From the NCBI GenBank assembly GCA_016748015.1, contig JAAOMT010000543.1, forward strand, positions 536,933-600,932: DNA of 64,000 nt, written 5' to 3'. This document shows positions 32,845 to 45,837 of this stretch, piece after piece. Under the pieces are notes generated by a model, which was not told where the DNA came from, searched no databases, and saw only the letters and a program-made list of their open reading frames with translations. Positions within the stretch are counted from its first letter, which is position 1. The number at the start of each line of letters is the position of its first letter. The translations under genes were made by a program, and so were the position numbers. Origin of the DNA: Geosiphon pyriformis. Lineage: Eukaryota; Glomeromycota; Glomeromycetes; Archaeosporales; Geosiphonaceae.

Positions 32845-35173
32845 TGAGATTACATGTACCCAACTGCTGAAAAGATTCTCTAATGCTATCACAATAAATT
32901 TCTAGTTTAAATACTCAATCTCTAACCGTACTTGATAATCGGACCAATAAACTATATGAAATTCCGATCGTTAACAACACGATACCTGCTTTAAAATTCA
33001 AAGAAATGACTTCAGATCCGATACCTGGATCCAGGGAAGAAGATGAAAGTGGCAAAGGCTTGAGGTTTTGAAAAATTGAATGATTTTTAAAATGAGTTTT
33101 TACTGCAAGTGAAAACTCTTAAATATTTATATTAAATTCTAATTACCAATGATTTCTTAAGAGTTTATGATCCAGGTTAGCGATTTGAATATTTTTAAAA
33201 TTTGAAATATACATTTTCAGCTTGAATTTCAAGAATTCTTTATCACTAGCTTTTCAAAATACTGCGGTTGCTCAATCGAAAATTACATATATCAATGGTG
33301 ACACCGGAGTTCTTCGTTATCGGTCAGATATTTTTTAAGTCTCATCAGGCTTCTATACTTTTCTCCTTTTACTCTCTCTCATAAACATTATAAAAGTTTG
33401 ATTTCCCAGAGAGATTCCTTATTAATTATAAAATATTCTAATTCTAGTGGTTATCCTATAGAACAACTTGCCGAGAAATCTACTTACCTTGAAGTAGCCT
33501 ACCTTCTCATTTACGGTGAACTGCCCAGCAAAGTGCAATATCATAACTTTTCTCATGAAGTCATGCATCACACCTTTGTTCACTTTAACGTGACTGAATT
33601 GACGCGTAATTTCAATTACGATGCGCATCCCATGGGAATGTTTATCAGTAGTATAGCCGCCATGAGTACTTTTCATCCTGATGCCAATCCTGCTCTGGCT
33701 GTATGTTTATCAAGATAATTCAACTTCAAAAATATTATAAAATTTTGATTTTTAATTGGCTCATTCCTTTTAGGGATCGGATCTGTTTATTCGGGACGAA
33801 AAAATTCGAAACAAACAAATTTTCAGATTACTAGGAAAAACTCCTACATTAGCGGCGTGAGTACAATCTATTTCATTTTTAAATTTTTAAAAAAATTTCT
33901 TAAAATAATCAATCTTTATTTTTAAAGAATTACCTATCGTCATCGTATTGGACGGTATGTTTAGATTTTTTAATAATATTCATACTCAAAATGCTTGCTC
34001 TTTTCCTAAGCATGTTAATTTTTTCATTCATTCATTCATTCATTCTAAAGGGGTTACAACACGCCGCAAAATAATTTGAGCTATACAGAAAATTTCTTAT
34101 ATATGCTTGATAGACTTTCAGAAGAGAATTACAAACCAAATCCAAAGCTTGCACGAGCCTTGGATATTTTATTTATTCTCCATGCGGGTAAGAATCTGTG
34201 TAATATAAACCTGAAAAGTTCTCATTTTCAAACTTAACTTTATTCTCTGCACTTAGATCATGAGCTTAATTGTTCGACAGCAGCCATGCGTCACATAGGA
34301 TCATCCCTCGTGGATCCTTATAGTGCTATCGCGGGCGCAGCGGCTGCACTTTATGGGCCACTTCATGGAGGAGCTAATGAAGCAGTTTTGAGGATGTTGG
34401 AAGAAATTGGTTCTACCGAAAAAGTTCCAGAATTCCTTGAGCAAGTAAAACAAAGGAAGCGAAAACTTTTCGGGTTTGGGCATCGAGTGTATAAAAATTA
34501 TGATCCACGAGCAAAGATTATCAGGAAGATTGCTTATGAGGTATTTCATAATGATTCTTTTAATTACTATGAATTAAGCTAAAGAAATTGAAATTTACCT
34601 TTGATATTATTCTTGAAAGGTTTTTGAAGTTTGCGGCCAAGAATCTCTTATAGATGTCGCCCTTGAACTGGAACATCTTGCTCTTCAAGATGAATATTTT
34701 GTTCAGCGTCGGCTTTATCCAAATGTCGATTTCTATTCCGGATTGATCTATAAAGCAATGGGTTTTCCGACCGATATGTTCCCAGTTTTGTTTGGTAAGT
34801 ATTTGAAATGATGTTTTTGTCCATAACATGATCCTCACTGTTAAATATTTGTTTTAACTAGCGATTCCACGGATAGCTGGTTGGCTAGCTCATTGGAAAG
34901 AATCACTTGAGGATAAAGACAACAAAATATGGCGCCCTCGACAGGTTTACATGGGTGAAGGAGTACGTTCATATATCCCATTAGAACTTCGGGAGTCAGC
35001 GGGCAATGAAAATTTTAATGTCTCTGTAGGTGATCACTTTGCAATGTTTTGATTTTAATCGGCTCCTCTTTTAACTCAATTTTCATCTTACCAACAAATT
35101 TTAGCATCAATTTAGCAAGAGAAGTCAGGTGGCAAGCTTTGAAAACAAGGTTAATTTGGAATCCAAGTTGTAA
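32528..35173 (+). CDS. Citrate synthase, peroxisomal (C-terminal SKL)
   Basis: Condenses acetyl-CoA with oxaloacetate to citrate. About twelve exons join in frame from the ATG at 32528. The N-terminal domain ([20 protein letters not shown], then [35 protein letters not shown]) is of the bacterial/glyoxysomal type, not the mitochondrial type. The active-site blocks are all present: [17 protein letters not shown] (first His region), [15 protein letters not shown] (second His), [15 protein letters not shown], and the catalytic Asp/Arg region [20 protein letters not shown] with [13 protein letters not shown]. The last exon (35105-35173) reads [20 protein letters not shown] then KL-stop, so the protein ends SKL, a canonical PTS1 peroxisomal signal. 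The RYR/GYP junction uses a weak donor (GTCAGA). Intron 2 contains an AAT array. Confidence 0.93.
32806..32843. repeat. (AAT)n microsatellite in citrate synthase intron 2
   Basis: About 12 units, within the intron between the first two coding blocks of the citrate synthase gene. Confidence 0.85.
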
Positions 35174-36037
35174 TCAACTTTTGTCTGCCCGGCAAATTTA
35201 CCTTTTGGTATATTCTCTTACTACGATAGACAGGTTTTAATTTAATTTAATATCAAGATTTGTCGTTCTTCCCTTTTGATTTTTCAATTTTAATCAGAAC
35301 GAGCGAATGGATTCTTAAAAAAATTTGTGTATGAAATAACCAAAAGAAACAAATGGATAAAAAAACCATTAGCACATTTAAAGGCAAATTAAAGTAATGA
35401 CAGTGAGATTGTTATTGAGGATTTCAAATTTAAAAGAAAGAAATTTGATAGCTGGTTTTTACCTTGATATATGATATTTTTATCAAATGAACAAATTCAT
35501 CCATCTTTCACTTTTATATGAACAAAGATATATGTTCTTATAAATAAACAATTTTAATAAATAAAAGAGTGTCAATTATGATAGAGTTTTAAACGTTCTA
35601 GAGTGAGTTTTCATAATAGCATTGAAAGATAATTCTGTTGGGTTAGACATTGAACCAAACATGTATTTTTTGTTATAAAAGTAAAAAGCTTAATTTTTGA
35701 GATTCATGAACTTGTAAATAGATAAGGTTGAAAACCCAATTACTTGATTGTTAAAATTATTAATCATACATTTTATAGTAATTATATTATTATATATCAA
35801 TAAATATTTTCATTGATTCAATAAATAAATTTGATTAAACTTTTTAAAAGATAGATTTTGTGAACATTCCTATTTATTATAAATTAATAAATGCATTACA
35901 TTTCTACAAAAATCATAAAGACCAAAATTATAGATTTTAAATATTATATTTTTTAAAAAATTTGACTCAATTTAATTTAGATTTGAATCAGTATAAATTC
36001 AACATTAAAAAAAAAGAAAAGAAATTTATTGCCCACA
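35174..36037. other. Intergenic, start of the AT-rich half
   Basis: The 3' flank of the citrate synthase gene. No gene, RNA or repeat is recognised. Confidence 0.5.
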
Positions 36038-36382
36038 ATGGCTCACTCGGATTTGTTTTTCGCAAATCACATTTGGTACAATCAATCCAATATTCTCGCA
36101 AATGATGAAAGAATCTATTTTTTCCTCAATTAGAAAAAGTGGAATGAGTCACATATAATACCATATGAAACAGGGTCTTTCACGTATTTGAGCGAAAAAC
36201 CGATTTTGGATTTTGGATTTCCAAAACTAAAAAAATCACTTTTTAAGGCAAATGAAACTAAGGCCTATTATAACGATTTCAAATTCAAATTGGAGAGGCT
36301 AAAACAAATTTTGAAAATACCACAAAAATATAACACTGGTTATCATGATATACTATCTAGGCTAAAGGCGAGTTGTGTTTAG
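36038..36382 (+). pseudogene. 114-codon frame with one internal stop, unknown
   Basis: From the ATG at 36038 a single frame reads MAHSDLFFANHIWYNQSNIL then ANDERIYFFLN, a TAG, KKWNESHIIPYETGSFTYLS, EKPILDFGFPKLKKSLFKAN and on to KASCV-stop. The single TAG sits in otherwise protein-like sequence that keeps the frame on both sides, so I infer a recently disabled gene or a fragment with an unseen intron. I do not recognise the family. Confidence 0.4.
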
Positions 36383-39300
36383 TAACATGCGTTTTGTCAA
36401 TTGCATATGAACAAGACCTTTAGGAATTAAAGATAAGATCAGCGTCTTCGTTTTTGCTTGATTGAGGAATGAAAAATTAATAGAAATTTTTAATCTGCTA
36501 GTAAAGAATTCTAAAGAGATTAAGAATCCCAAACTTGATTGAGCTCTCTGACTCGTGATTTAATAATTAAAGAATTTTTTCGCGAGTGCACATTAAAATA
36601 AGAGAGTAGCGCGCATGATCTTTTGAAAACTTCAAAATTGTTGTAAAAGTGTTTCACAGAAATTTTAGAAAAATGATTATTTTGTAATAGTTTTCGAAAA
36701 ATCAAGCTGCAGTCAGTTCAATGAATTGTAGATTTATTTGAAATTTCCATGCGTCAGAATTTCTGCGTTACAATTATTAGGTCTTTTTCTGTTACTAAAA
36801 AGTCTTTTGTGTAAGAGTGAAAGAGAAGATTTAATCTAAGGCTTAATAGGATAAACTCTTTTTTTTTTGAAACATCATTTGGAAATGTAATATATATATA
36901 TATATATATATATATCGTAATTTTTGGAATGAATTTCAATTTGAATTATAAAAAAAAGTCTTAATTGAGTTATTTTGAAACTAAAATAGTATTCAAAAAA
37001 ATTGTGCTTTTAAAATATTAAAAAATAGAAATTGATTTCAATTGAAAAACTCGAATTTTTTATAATCATTTGAGATCTATAAATAAGATTTACTTTTTAT
37101 CGTCAAATTAAAAATCAAAAAGAGAGTAAAAAAGAGAGTAAAAAGTAGCGTAAAAAGAAAAAATTTAACATTAAAAACTTTCTTATAATTATAAATCATT
37201 TAAAAAAATCCGAAACATGTTTATAAAAATTTATTTTCGTCAACAAATCTAAAGAAATGATAATTCATGATGAGGGTAAATTTAAGGCATGCAACCAACC
37301 ATAAAATGGATAAAATTAACATGGCTACAAATAAAAAGAACTCGAAAATATGCAAGGTTCATCGTGATTACAAAATTTTCTCCTGTAGTAATTACACTGA
37401 AGAGCTCAAGGATAATGAGTAAATTAAATTTAATCTCACAAACGTTATGAAAGAGTTGGAACGTGTGCCGATAGTTAAGATATGCTATAGATTAAAGTTC
37501 TGAATAATTTTTTTATTCCAAATATCTCTGTATTTTAATGGATAGTTGATTATATTAATTTGAAATGAAATGAAATGAAATGTGAGAGCATTATGAAATC
37601 TTATACGTGATTTAAATTTGACTACCCAATGATCATATGAAAATGTATAGAAAAGATTTCTCCTTGTATGCTCATTTAATAACATGTAAATTTACTCGTT
37701 TTGAATGCTCCTTTACCAATTATGAATAACGTAGTCATTTTTAACTCATCACAGGTATAAAATATCATTCAAATTACGCCAAGACAAGCTCAAAAAAATG
37801 GCTAAACTTTTCTTGTGCAGTTAATGGTGTATTTAATCTTAAATTCAGAGTTTAGGCAATTTGGGTACAAATCACAGCAACGGAGAAGTGATAAATTCAA
37901 AGTCTCATTAAAAGCCTGAAATTCATTAAGCAAAAACTGCAAATTATAAGAAGTTTTCACATTCTTAAACATGAGTATATATATTTGAATTGAATCAAAT
38001 TTCATTGAATTATCTTTTGTAATTCTTTATGAACTCCTAAAATAGGATAGATGCACAGCTCCTAAAGATTTTTTGCACCCATATTAACAGAGTTTGCATA
38101 ATAAGACATTTTTTTTACATGATTCTTATAAAATCATGTTTGGGTTAGAACAATGCAAAAATAACACGTATTACTTGAAAATCAATCAATCAAAAAAAAT
38201 TGGTCAAATAGGGAAAATAAATAAATTATTTACAAAGCCACAAATTGGATTCAGGGTTTGCAATAGTGAAAAATAGATTATATTAATGGGCTTTTATATG
38301 TATTTTGGGAAGTATAAAAAATAAATAAGCTTTATATGTGGTAACTTTTGTGAGTTGTCTGTTAAGTTTTTTTTTTATATACACACTACAATCTCAAATT
38401 TTGAAAGATTAAAGAGTACTTTTAAGATAAGACTAATCATTAAGATCTAATCATACAAATTTTAAAACCTCATTTTTGAGTCTCATTTGTAAACATCATA
38501 GCTCTTTACTTTGTAAAATTATCATTATAATTAATATTTTCACTTATATACATTTGAATTGTTAAAAAATTTTCTTATCTTTAAGTTAAAGTGAACTTTA
38601 TTTCTTTTTTCCTTTTTTTTCTCTTGAATTGGAATTCATAGAATTAAGTTAAAACCATTAATTAAAACATAAAATTATAAATACCTATATTATTATTTTT
38701 TTATTAACAATTAAAGACTATTTTTTAACTTTCAAATTTTTAAAAAAAAACTAATAACTGTGATTTTAATACTGATTACATTAATTAAATTAAAATTTCT
38801 CTTTTTTTTCATCAGATTTATATTGTTTTTAATTATCTTACTTCTTACTATATATTATCATGTTATTCTGACTTATAAAATTACAATACATATTTATATA
38901 TATATATATAATATTTTTTAAAAATACTGTACATTAATTGTTTTTTATATTATATAAATAAATTATTAATTATTTAATACTGTTTATAAAAAATATTCAT
39001 TTCAATTTTTGTTCAATAATTAAAAATGTTTGCATAAATATGAAAATCTCTTTTTTTTAATTAATTAATAAAAATATTTATCACATACAATGGCAAGCTT
39101 AAAAAATAAGTTTTTTTCAACATAAACTTTGAAATATAATACACTTTGAGCATCAATAATAAAATTTAAAATAAGCAAAATTTTAAGAATTGAAATAATG
39201 AAAAAAAAATTTAACAGCTTTCTTAAAATTTTATTTATATACATAACTAACAATCTTGGTCAATAACTTAAATCAATAATAAGTTAATATTTATCTTAAA

Positions 39301-42300
39301 ATTAGAAAAGTCAATTTCGATAAAAAATCAGATTAATAAACAGATAGAATCAGATTAAAAATAAAAATTCTCAAATACATTCTTTGATTAAATTTTTTCG
39401 ACACTTACGTCATGGGCGGGAATCATAAATATAAATCAGGCTTTTGGGTATGTCAAAATTGTTAATTAATTTACATATTAAGGAATATGAAATTTATTTT
39501 ATTTATTTATTCATGAATATAAATACAGATATGGTTCTAGTAAATAGTTTTTATATGTTTCTATTATGTTACCTTCTTCTTTTACTGTTCATTTGTAAAA
39601 AAAATTAATTTACCTTTCAATGAAATATTTCAAAAATTTTGAAAAAAAATATATAAAATTTAAGAGGTAATATTTCAAGAATGTGATTTTAAGATTTATA
39701 GAAAAATACCTAAATAATTGTAATATCAATTATACCATAAAACACGTTACAAATGAACAAATTAACAAATGAAAAAATGAACAAAATCCAAGAAATAATA
39801 TGTAGCGAAATTAAAGTTTTTAAAAAATAAATAAAAAATAATTTTTAATTAATTATTTATTTATTTATTTGTTACTACTCTCTAAATATATTCATTTAAC
39901 TGTAATTTCAACTTTTCATACTTTGTAATTATTGATATTATGAATAAGTAAAAAAGTAAATTTTTTTTTGATTATAAATTCTGCTTTAACATTTCAATTT
40001 TAATATTTCAGCACTTTTTCTTTTTTATTAAATCGATAAGAAAATACTACGATAAACAGAAATTCCATTTCAACTGTATTTTTTATCATTATAAGAGCCC
40101 AACGGACTTTCAATTACTGTTTTATAACTTTATATTTGTTTGTTTTTATTTATTTGATTAATGATAATAACATACATCTTAATTTTAAGGATAAAAATTA
40201 AAATTATTTACATATGAAAATTTTTTAAACCTGGTAAATATTAAGAGAAGCACAATCTTACAAGTTAAAATAAATTGATAATTAAAATTTGTTTGTTTGT
40301 TTGTTTGTTATAAAGTGTTGACATCTCTGATGCTAAAAACATATAAATTATAGTTTAGAACTTTTATATAAAGTTCTTTTTTCTTTAAAAATTATAAATT
40401 TCTAAATCAATTGCTACTCAATTAAAAAACAAAATTTAAATATGTTTGATAAGAAACCACTTTAGAGTTAATCAGTCTTACACAAAAAATGGAATAAATA
40501 AAAGTACAATTAAACCTTATTTGTCATGATTATATAGACAAAAGAATTTGTTTGTTAATTGTTTTCCAAATTTTTGTCTTAACATTAGTACTTGCCTTTT
40601 TTTCAAAATCTTTAAGCTTGTCCAATAACTAATTATAGATAAAAATTGATAAAACAAGTATTGAATAACAATTCAATAACACATGTTTTATAGCACGAAA
40701 AAAAATCTTTATGTAAAATTTACAAAATTAATGTTACCAATAAAAAAATATTATTATTTTTATTATATTAACTTACAAAACCTTTTGTATTTTTTTGATT
40801 TACATTCACTTACTTTTTTTAATTTACAAATTATATAAATCATAATCTGTAGCAGTCATTATTATTTAATAGCTATAAATTTAAAAACATTAATTAGATG
40901 GAACAAATTTCACAACTTTATAAAATTTTCAAAAAAAAATTTATGTAATTTCCAAAAGCATAATACTTATCTTGTAAAACTCAAAAAATAAAGAAAGTTT
41001 AAAGCTTTGTTGTATGTTCTAACATAAAAAATGTAGAATTTTATCATGTTTTGACATTGAAAATAACTTCTTTTACCTTTATTTCTATAGTATTATATTA
41101 TTATGTAAACTTTTCATAATACTAAAATAAGCTATAGGTCTTAATAATAAGTTTACAAAACTATATTCAAAAGAAAAATATAAGATAATAAACTCAAATC
41201 TGGTTTTTTAAAAAGTAACTTATTCTTAGAATTATTTCTTTAATCCTTATAATGTTCTGTCTGTTTTGTTCTTTTAACAATTTATCTTTATTATTAGTTG
41301 TACAAGTAAATTTTTATTTCAAAATTAAAATATCTATGTTAGAATTCGAAAATAAATATATACAAAAAACTTAGTAACATATATTTTAATTAATATATCT
41401 AATTTTTGACAATAATATTCAAAAACTTCAGCTAAATTTTTACTAATATAAGGCCTATACAATATATAAAAGTTCAATAATATTTTTTTCAGTTGTCAAT
41501 CTTTAGTGATCCAATGAGCAGTAATGTTTAAAAAAACAACATATTTAAAGAGATTTATGCATTAAGTATGAAAAATAAACAATCTAAGATATTCTGGTTG
41601 ACAAATAAAATATTAAAAATTAAATTAATTATAATACAAAGATTTATATTTGTAAAATTTGATAAATATTATTTTATTCTATGAAAAAAATTTCTATTAT
41701 TTCAGTTTTAATAATGTTAGCAATAGAAGAGATAATTTCATAATTAAGTAAGTAAAAAACTTTACAAAAATTATTATTTTCAATCTTAGTAAATAATTGA
41801 TTAAAGCAAAGAATTTATCTAATAAAATATTTGTAAAAACAGGCAGATATATAAGTCTGTTAATTAAAAAAAAATTAATAAATTAGTAAAAATCAAATAA
41901 AAAAATCGAGATATTAATCAGAATTTTTTTATTTTAAACAAAATTATTTAATGTTTCAAAATTTTTATTATTAAATTTAATTGAATAGTTTTTTTAAATG
42001 TTTTAAGAAATTTGTCATACTGCGTTCTCTTAAAATGTAAATTTTTTTATTATAAATAGGAATATTAATAAAAATAAAAATGAGTATTATTTTGCTATTA
42101 TTATTAAGATAAAACTTGTTTACAGTAAGTATACTTTTTTTTTTCTGTTTATTTTTTTTATTAATTCAAAATGCTTTTAAATTTGGTTTTGTGCCTTTTT
42201 ACTTAAATCTAATATGCTAATTATAATTTTTTTTGCTTACTTGACTTATTTATCTTTTTATCAAGATTTAATATTTTAAAAGTTGCTTTTTATTGCACTG

Positions 42301-42460
42301 GGAGTTAAAAAGCAAAAAGTTACATAATAAGCAATTTTTTTTATCGTTTATGTATTCTTTTATCAAAAAAAATTGTTAAATTATGATTATAATTTATTTT
42401 TCATGTTGTTACATAAATATAATCCATGATTTATTTTCATTATATTATTATGTAAATATG
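36383..42460. other. AT-rich gene desert
   Basis: Six kilobases almost without coding character. A (TA)n run lies at 36891-36915. A 38-codon frame at 37306-37422 (+) reads MDKINMATNKKNSKICKVHR ... and is slightly richer in GC, possibly a relic. Short (GTTT)n at 40290-40310 and (TA)n at about 38896-38910 are present. Base composition grows more AT-extreme from 38 kb on. No RNA gene was found. Confidence 0.5.
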
Positions 42461-42464
42461 TTTA

Positions 42465-42575
42465 CCAGGTTTTTGGTTTAGTTTTGGTTTAATTTTATAT
42501 AAAACTAAAACTAAAAAAACTGAATTGAAATTTCAGTTTAGTTTGCTTTAAAAACTAAACCAAAACCAAAGAAAA
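42465..42575. repeat. Compound inverted repeat of TTTGGTTTAG-type words
   Basis: The left part holds TTTTTGGTTTAGTTTTGGTTT and the right part AAAACTAAACCAAAACCAAAG, inverse complements of one another with a one-word offset, with smaller inner repeats (AAAACTAAAACTAAAAA, CAGTTTAGTTT). It lies at the left border of the A/C-skewed block beginning at 42550. Confidence 0.55.
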
Positions 42576-44007
42576 AAGTGAGAACAAGATCTGTGAATCA
42601 TTCAAAACCATACTTAAAACCAAATTTAGACCAAAAACAAGTGTATTTATTGGAATTTGAAAAGAAAAAAAAGAAGTTATTAGAACCAAAATCATACCAT
42701 TAAGTTTATATACAATACCAGAAACCTGATTAGCCAGCAGTTCTAAGAAGTGTTCCAAAGAGACCAAACAAATACACATAAAAAACTTATCTAGCAAAGC
42801 TAATAAAGCTTTTCTATTAGAACCCAAAACATCTAAAAAAGAAAAGTTAAAATCAAAACCAGATAACAAACTACCAAAAACAGAAGCTGTTGAAATCATC
42901 TGAGCCCATAACTTATTACCAAAAGCAGTAGAGCAAGAAATAAAAATGTTTTTTTTAGTGTACAATTTGGTTAACTAAAAATAATTTTTATCTAAAGCAA
43001 TCTTCTTAAATACTATTGTAAACAAAGAGATAAAGAAACCAGAAGTATTATATTTTAAAAAAAAATGTTCAAAATGCCCATATTTTTCACAACAAACTGA
43101 ATTCAATCTGACTCAAGAGAACTTAATACCACGAAAAATAGGCTCTATATAAAAAGCAAATTTTAATATCTCATTTAATTTAAAACCAATAACATTACAG
43201 CAAATCTTATTGTTATTCTCAAATAATTAATTAATAATATATGTTTTCTCACCAGGTTTTTTAACAAGAGTACTAAGATTATAAACAGTTGTTCCTACTG
43301 GCAAGGTAAACAAAGTGCTTTGAATTGATCTTTAGACATCCAAACATCTCAATTTCTCACAGTTTTTACTACATATACCGAATTTTTTTCAATAAGAAAT
43401 AATCACTTTGCCATTAATTAATTAGTCTAATTAAATTTGGCAAATTCTATTACAGTTTTCTGCTACAGTCCAATTAGTTGTAATTAGATTAATACTACTT
43501 GATCAAACTTGGAGAGAGCTATAATAATCATTTTTTTTGGCATATTTATAAGAATTTTATTAATAATTATGACTCAATCTAAACAAATTTATTGTTTCTT
43601 AATATTGTTGTTTATAATAATCTCTTTATTTTTAGCCAATATTATAATTTTTTTCATACTTTTTTTAAATATAAATGTTAACTAAATGAATTTTTTTTAT
43701 ACAAAAAATTCTTAACAAGTATTTTTACTTAAGTTTTGGTAATTTTAGGGTCAATCTATCTTTTGTCTAATAAAATACTAAAGAAAAGTAAGAGAAATTT
43801 AACTTTTTTGTCTATATTAAAATCAAAAGATCCAAGAAAAAAACCAAAAACCACAGCAGAAACCACCTTTCTAGTCTTAAAAATAATGGCAGCTGAACTA
43901 AAAAAAGAATTACTATTAATACTAGTTACAAAACCATTGTGTTTATTGTCACTAAAATTACCATCCAAATCTGAAAACATACTATTACCAAAATCAAACT
44001 TGACCAA
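42555..44007 (-). pseudogene. Two paralogous fragments of an unidentified A/C-skewed element
   Basis: Two open frames on the minus strand, at 42555-42965 and 43756-44007, share a pattern. Both start around KKNI, followed by FGN, then VFG-x2-L(S/G)(G/S)FDFN. In the first it is SVFGSLLSGFDFN, in the second VVFGFFLGSFDFN. The plus strand is conspicuously rich in A and C (words such as ACCAAAA), so the minus frames are rich in Leu, Phe, Val and Ser. I do not recognise the protein. The pieces look like decayed copies of one element; a third relative is at 60860-61230. Coding status is uncertain. Confidence 0.4.
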
Positions 44008-45466
44008 CGAGATGTTTTTTTTATCACAAAAATGCTTAATATTATCAAGAACTACTTTCTTTTCTTGAGAAAAAAACCACTAGCAAGACCATAAAAAGCC
44101 TTTTTAAATGCTTTTTTCTTAAACATATTGTTACTTGAAACAGCTTTCAAATCCACAATAAAAGGGTTATAAAGTTAAGAAATATTGACAGAAACAACAA
44201 GAAAAAACAAAAAACTTCTTTATTAAAATTATGCTTTTTGGAAAATTTAAAATGTAAAAAAAAAAGAATTTATTATTATTATATATATAAAAGCAATAAG
44301 TTTTTAAATAAATTTTATTAAAAAAAATATATTATAAACAGTATAAATTTTAGTTAAATGCTTATTTAAAAACAAGTTTCAAAAGTTTTAAAATTAAATT
44401 AAACAGAAAAACAATAAAATTTAAATTATTATTGTTGTGTTTTAATAAATATTTTTATAATTATTGTAATAAATATAAATAATTATTTATATAATAAAAA
44501 AAGAAATTAATTTAAATAACTTTATAAAAAAACTACTTTTATATTATAAATTAGAGTAAATAAATAACAAAAAAAAGATTATTAAAAATAATAGATATAA
44601 AAAAAATTAAAATTAAAAAAGTAAAATAAATTTGTAAAAATTAATATATATAATTAATCTAAAAATTATAACTTTTTAATTTTTCTAAAAAATTTAAAAA
44701 TATAATAATAGTTTATTATTATTATTATTATTATTTATGTTTTATTTACTTATTTTTAAAATTAACTTATTTAATAAATTTATAATTAAATTTGTTAGTG
44801 TTTTTAATAATTTAAATTAATTTTTTATTGATTATTAAAAATAAATACCAAAATTTTTTTAAATTAAAAGTATTATTATTATTATTTTGTTGATTAAAAA
44901 TTCACAAAACTATAATATATGTCTTTTAAATAATAAAAATAATTTTGTAAAAAATATAAATTATTAATATAAAAGTTATTAAACTTAAATATATAGATAT
45001 GTTTATAATAAAAAATTAACTAAGCATTTAAATAAAAATTGTTACTTAAATAAAATAAAAACAAATAGTTTTTTTTAATTTATATAGCTTAATATAAGTT
45101 TAAATTATTGGTTATATATAAAAAATGTGTAAGTAATATTTTTGTTACATATTTTAAGTTTTAATTAAATATATAAACTTTTATTTAATAAGTTTAAAAT
45201 TAATATAAAGTTACATATATATATGCAAAATAATAATAAAAATATATTTAATACTGGTTTAATTTTTTCCAATTTTAAAACTTACAATTATTTTTATTTT
45301 AAAATAATAAAACGAATTTTATTCAATATTAAAATATATAAAAAAATAATAATGTTAATTAAACAAAACAAAAAATAATTTAATGAATATTGCATAATAC
45401 AATAATTATTAAAAAAACAATTATATTATAGAGTAAAAACTCTGATTATTGTTGTAATTTAACAAA
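44008..45466. other. Extremely AT-rich sequence up to the assembly gap
   Basis: Almost only A and T, with short ATT runs (44712-44734, 44873-44886). There is no coding character. Such sequence is a likely cause of the gap that follows. Confidence 0.6.
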
Positions 45467-45837
45467 NNNNNNNNNNNNNNNNNNNNNNNNNNNNNNNNNN
45501 NNNNNNNNNNNNNNNNNNNNNNNNNNNNNNNNNNNNNNNNNNNNNNNNNNNNNNNNNNNNNNNNNNNNNNNNNNNNNNNNNNNNNNNNNNNNNNNNNNNN
45601 NNNNNNNNNNNNNNNNNNNNNNNNNNNNNNNNNNNNNNNNNNNNNNNNNNNNNNNNNNNNNNNNNNNNNNNNNNNNNNNNNNNNNNNNNNNNNNNNNNNN
45701 NNNNNNNNNNNNNNNNNNNNNNNNNNNNNNNNNNNNNNNNNNNNNNNNNNNNNNNNNNNNNNNNNNNNNNNNNNNNNNNNNNNNNNNNNNNNNNNNNNNN
45801 NNNNNNNNNNNNNNNNNNNNNNNNNNNNNNNNNNNNN
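45467..45837. other. Assembly gap (371 N)
   Basis: A run of 371 unknown bases. It cuts off the 5' end of the Crinkler-like gene, and linkage across it depends on scaffolding. Confidence 1.

Noticed and set aside
42555-42965. Hydrophobic 136-codon frame as a possible membrane protein gene
   Set aside because: The hydrophobicity follows from A/C skew of the other strand, and a related copy nearby is broken. I treat it as a repeat fragment, not an active gene.
38000-45000. The AT-rich half as mitochondrial DNA or mollicute-like endobacterial DNA
   Set aside because: No mitochondrial gene or bacterial housekeeping gene is visible, and the recognisable remains (lipase, Crinkler with a GT-AG intron) are eukaryotic nuclear types.
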